Below are positions 61,751 to 64,000 of a DNA stretch of 64,000 nucleotides, in pieces. This DNA is from Maricaulis sp. (GTDB lineage Bacteria; Pseudomonadota; Alphaproteobacteria; Caulobacterales; Maricaulaceae), in contig NZ_JASBRI010000013.1 in the NCBI RefSeq assembly GCF_030149515.1, forward strand, positions 145,094-209,093, read 5' to 3'. The stretch's first letter is position 1, and each line of letters opens with the position of its first letter. Made by a program: the position numbers and the translations under genes. The notes beneath the pieces are model-generated. The model did no database searches and had not been told where the DNA came from. It saw only the letters and a program-made list of their open reading frames with translations.

Positions 61751-62707
61751 ATGGCCCGACGCCGCAAGGGCGAGGACATCCATGGCTGGGTGATCCTCGA
61801 CAAGCCGCTCGACATGACATCGACGCAGGCGGTTTCGGCCGTGCGCCGCCTTTTCAATGCGAGGAAGGCGGGTCACGCGGGCACGCTGGATCCGCTGGCC
61901 TCGGGTATACTGCCGATTGCCCTGGGTGAAGCGACCAAGACCGTGCCCTTCGCCATGGAGGGTGAAAAGGTCTACCGTTTTACCGTGAAATGGGGCGAGC
62001 GCACCGACACGCTGGACGCGGAAGGCGAGATCGTGGCTTCCTCTGGTGTGCGGCCCGGTCGCGCTGCCATCGAGGCCGTGCTGGAGCGTTTCATCGGCGA
62101 GATCGAACAGGTTCCGCCGGCCTATTCGGCGATCAAGGTGGATGGCGAGCGCGCCTACGACCTGGCCCGCGACGGCGAAGAAGTGGTGCTGGACGCCCGC
62201 ACGGTGCGTATTGACGATCTCCGGCTGCTCGACTGCCCGACCGCCGACATGGCGGTTCTGGAAATGCGGTGCGGCAAGGGTGCCTATGTGCGCTCCCTGG
62301 CGCGCGACCTCGCGGTCGCGCTGGGCACCGAGGGCCATGTGGCCGCCTTGCGGCGCGTGCGTGTGGGCGCATTTTCCGAGGCGGAATCCACAAGACTGGA
62401 CGTGTTGAAAGAAATGGCCCATAAGGGCGCCGCTTCGGAAGCTCTGCTCCCGGTTCAGACCGCGCTGGACGACATCCCGGCGCTGGCCGTGACCGAGGAG
62501 GAAGCCTTCCACTTGAAGCAAGGACGTCCGATCGTCCTGCTCCCGCGTCAGGCGCAAGAGCTGAAATCGCAGCGACGTCCGCTTTTCATCGCGGACCGGG
62601 ACTGTTCTTTCGCGGCTTTGGCGACCTGCAAGGACCAGGCGGTGGCGATCGGCGATGCGAGGGCCGGAAAGTTCCAGCCCTGGCGGGTTTTCAATCTGAC
62701 CCCTTGA
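61751..62707 (+). CDS. truB: tRNA pseudouridine-55 synthase
   Basis: TruB makes pseudouridine 55 in the T-loop of tRNA. The 318-residue protein begins [20 protein letters not shown] and contains the catalytic motif [23 protein letters not shown] with its Asp, then [16 protein letters not shown] and [15 protein letters not shown]. Several ATGs stand in series (61739, 61745, 61748, 61751); I favour 61751 because GGAG lies six bases before it. It is followed by rpsO after 32 bp. Confidence 0.95.
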   Translation: MARRRKGEDIHGWVILDKPLDMTSTQAVSAVRRLFNARKAGHAGTLDPLASGILPIALGEATKTVPFAMEGEKVYRFTVKWGERTDTLDAEGEIVASSGVRPGRAAIEAVLERFIGEIEQVPPAYSAIKVDGERAYDLARDGEEVVLDARTVRIDDLRLLDCPTADMAVLEMRCGKGAYVRSLARDLAVALGTEGHVAALRRVRVGAFSEAESTRLDVLKEMAHKGAASEALLPVQTALDDIPALAVTEEEAFHLKQGRPIVLLPRQAQELKSQRRPLFIADRDCSFAALATCKDQAVAIGDARAGKFQPWRVFNLTP

Positions 62708-62739
62708 AAAGGGGCGACATAGAGTTTTAGGAGAACACG

Positions 62740-63009
62740 ATGTCGATCACGCAAGAGCGCAAATCCGCGCTGATCAAGGACAATGCCCGCGGCAAGGCCG
62801 ACACCGGCTCGCCGGAAGTCCAGGTGGCCATCCTCACCGAACGGATCGCCAACCTGACCGAGCATTTCAAGACCCACAAGAAGGACAACCACTCCCGTCG
62901 CGGCCTTCTTAAGATGGTTTCCCAGCGCCGCCGTCTTCTCGATTATCTCAAGAAGAAAGACGAGAGCCGTTACACGGCTCTGATCGAGAAGCTCGGCCTG
63001 CGCCGCTAA
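62740..63009 (+). CDS. rpsO: 30S ribosomal protein S15
   Basis: The 89-residue protein has the S15 signature ([50 protein letters not shown]). S15 nucleates central-domain assembly of 16S rRNA. AGGAG precedes the ATG. Together with pnp, 29 bp downstream, it forms the usual rpsO-pnp pair. Confidence 0.98.
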   Translation: MSITQERKSALIKDNARGKADTGSPEVQVAILTERIANLTEHFKTHKKDNHSRRGLLKMVSQRRRLLDYLKKKDESRYTALIEKLGLRR

Positions 63010-63038
63010 TCCGCGACGCTATCCGTACGAAAGACGAT

Positions 63039-64000
63039 ATGTTCGATATTCAAAAAGAAACGATCGAGTGGGCGGGTCGCCCGCTCACCATCGAAACCGG
63101 GCGGGTCGCCCGGCAGGCAGACGGCGCGGTCATGGTGACCTATGGCGAGACCACGGTCCTCGCCACCGCCGTCGGCGTCAAAGCCGCGAAAGAGGGGCAG
63201 GATTTCTTCCCCCTCACCGTGAATTACCAGGAAAAATACTTCGCCGCGGGCAAGATTCCGGGCGGGTATTTCAAGCGCGAAGGCCGTCCGACCGAGAAGG
63301 AGACGCTCACTTCGCGCCTCATCGACCGTCCGATCCGGCCGCTGTTCGCGCCGGGCTTCAAGAATGAAGTCCAGGTGATGATCACCGTCCTGTCCCACGA
63401 CATGGAAAACGATCCCGACGTGGTGGGCATGGTCGGCGCCTCGGCGGCGCTGGTCCTGTCCGGCCTGCCCTTCATGGGCCCGATCGGGGCTGCGCGCGTG
63501 GGCTATATCAACGGCGAATACGTCATCAACCCGCATGTCGACGAAATGCCGGAGAGCGCTCTGGACCTCGTCGTGGCCGGTACGGAAGACGCCGTGATGA
63601 TGGTGGAATCGGAAGCGAAAGAGCTGTCCGAAGACATCATGCTCGGCGCCGTTATGGCGGGCCACAAGGCCTTCCAGCCGGTGATCGACATGATCATCAA
63701 GCTGGCCGAAAAGGCCGCCAAGGAACCCTGGGACTACCAGCCGGCCGATTATTCCGCCGAGGAAGCCAAGGTTCGCGAGCTGGTCGAAGCCGATCTCGCC
63801 CAGGCCTACACCATCACCGACAAGACCGAGCGCTATGCGGCGGTGGGCGCGGCGAAGGAAAAGGCCGTGGCCGAGCTGGCCCTGACCGAAGAGCGTCCCG
63901 ACGGTATCCCGGGCACGGTTCTGAAAGATGTGCTGAAGTCGGTGGAAAGCTCCATCGTCCGCGGCGGCATCATCAAGACCGGCAAGCGGATCGACGGCCG
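63039..64000 (+). CDS. pnp: Polyribonucleotide nucleotidyltransferase (partial, continues past window end)
   Basis: The first about 320 residues of PNPase are present: [65 protein letters not shown] and [14 protein letters not shown] segments of the first RNase PH domain, then the start of the linker helical domain. PNPase degrades RNA 3'-5' by phosphorolysis within or beside the degradosome. The frame is open to base 64000, so the second core domain, KH and S1 domains lie beyond the window. Confidence 0.97.
   Translation, partial: MFDIQKETIEWAGRPLTIETGRVARQADGAVMVTYGETTVLATAVGVKAAKEGQDFFPLTVNYQEKYFAAGKIPGGYFKREGRPTEKETLTSRLIDRPIRPLFAPGFKNEVQVMITVLSHDMENDPDVVGMVGASAALVLSGLPFMGPIGAARVGYINGEYVINPHVDEMPESALDLVVAGTEDAVMMVESEAKELSEDIMLGAVMAGHKAFQPVIDMIIKLAEKAAKEPWDYQPADYSAEEAKVRELVEADLAQAYTITDKTERYAAVGAAKEKAVAELALTEERPDGIPGTVLKDVLKSVESSIVRGGIIKTGKRIDG

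Overview
The window reads as chromosomal core sequence of a high-GC alphaproteobacterium, most likely a Caulobacterales/Maricaulales (Hyphomonadaceae/Maricaulaceae) relative. The grounds are gene order (hrcA-grpE divergent from rph; PBP activator-rsmI-yraN-gshB; tsaB-rimI-fur-miaB-phoH-ybeY-corC-lnt-HTH-trmB; rimP-nusA-ylxR-infB-rbfA-truB-rpsO-pnp), the protein families, and long false antisense reading frames typical of GC-rich DNA. I assigned the organism from memory of gene order, without a database search. No rRNA, tRNA, IS element, prophage or CRISPR array was found. Gene density is about one per kb and no gap without a gene exceeds about 300 bp.

Layout. 1-2.8 kb: the end of an unknown gene, an AraC-MGMT DNA alkylation repair protein, a membrane protein, glyoxalase I and a WYL regulator. 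2.9-9.2 kb (minus strand): dnaK, an FkbM-type methyltransferase, dnaJ, a multi-pass membrane protein and dapB, with a heat-shock (RpoH-like) promoter before dnaK. 9.2-11.4 kb: a small secreted DUF4157 protein, AlkB, and two tandem 115-residue glycine-zipper lipoproteins. 11.4-14.8 kb: an FMN/Fe-S glutamate-synthase-like enzyme, then hrcA-grpE. 14.9-18.7 kb: rph, rdgB and hemW, with an XRE/DUF2975/mini-protein cassette of opposite strand between rph and rdgB. 18.7-24.8 kb: a PBP activator lipoprotein, rsmI, yraN, a BON lipoprotein, gshB, and comM behind a perfect LexA-type box. 25-37.7 kb: a hybrid histidine kinase, an AmpG-like transporter, malic enzyme-PTA, mutS, glnD and murJ. 37.8-42.7 kb: trpS, a three-gene copper-associated group, a membrane protein, a universal stress protein and an Nfu Fe-S scaffold. 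42.8-53.1 kb: a nitroreductase, the tsaB-rimI-fur region, an MFS pump and the miaB-to-trmB series. 53.1-64 kb: an SRPBCC/ArsR pair with two operator palindromes, then the translation/transcription operon rimP to pnp, which runs off the window end.

Themes. Protein quality control (DnaK, DnaJ, GrpE, HrcA), DNA repair (AlkB, AraC-MGMT, MutS, ComM, RdgB), envelope maintenance (MurJ, Lnt, AmpG, PBP activator, several lipoproteins) and the RNA/translation machinery dominate. The least ordinary items are the stand-alone secreted DUF4157 protein, the XRE/DUF2975 cassette with its array of TATCG half-sites, a beta-lactamase-fold protein that has lost its catalytic motifs, the FkbM methyltransferase inside the dnaKJ operon, the copper group, a possible structured RNA after rph, and an intrinsic terminator in the rimP-nusA leader.
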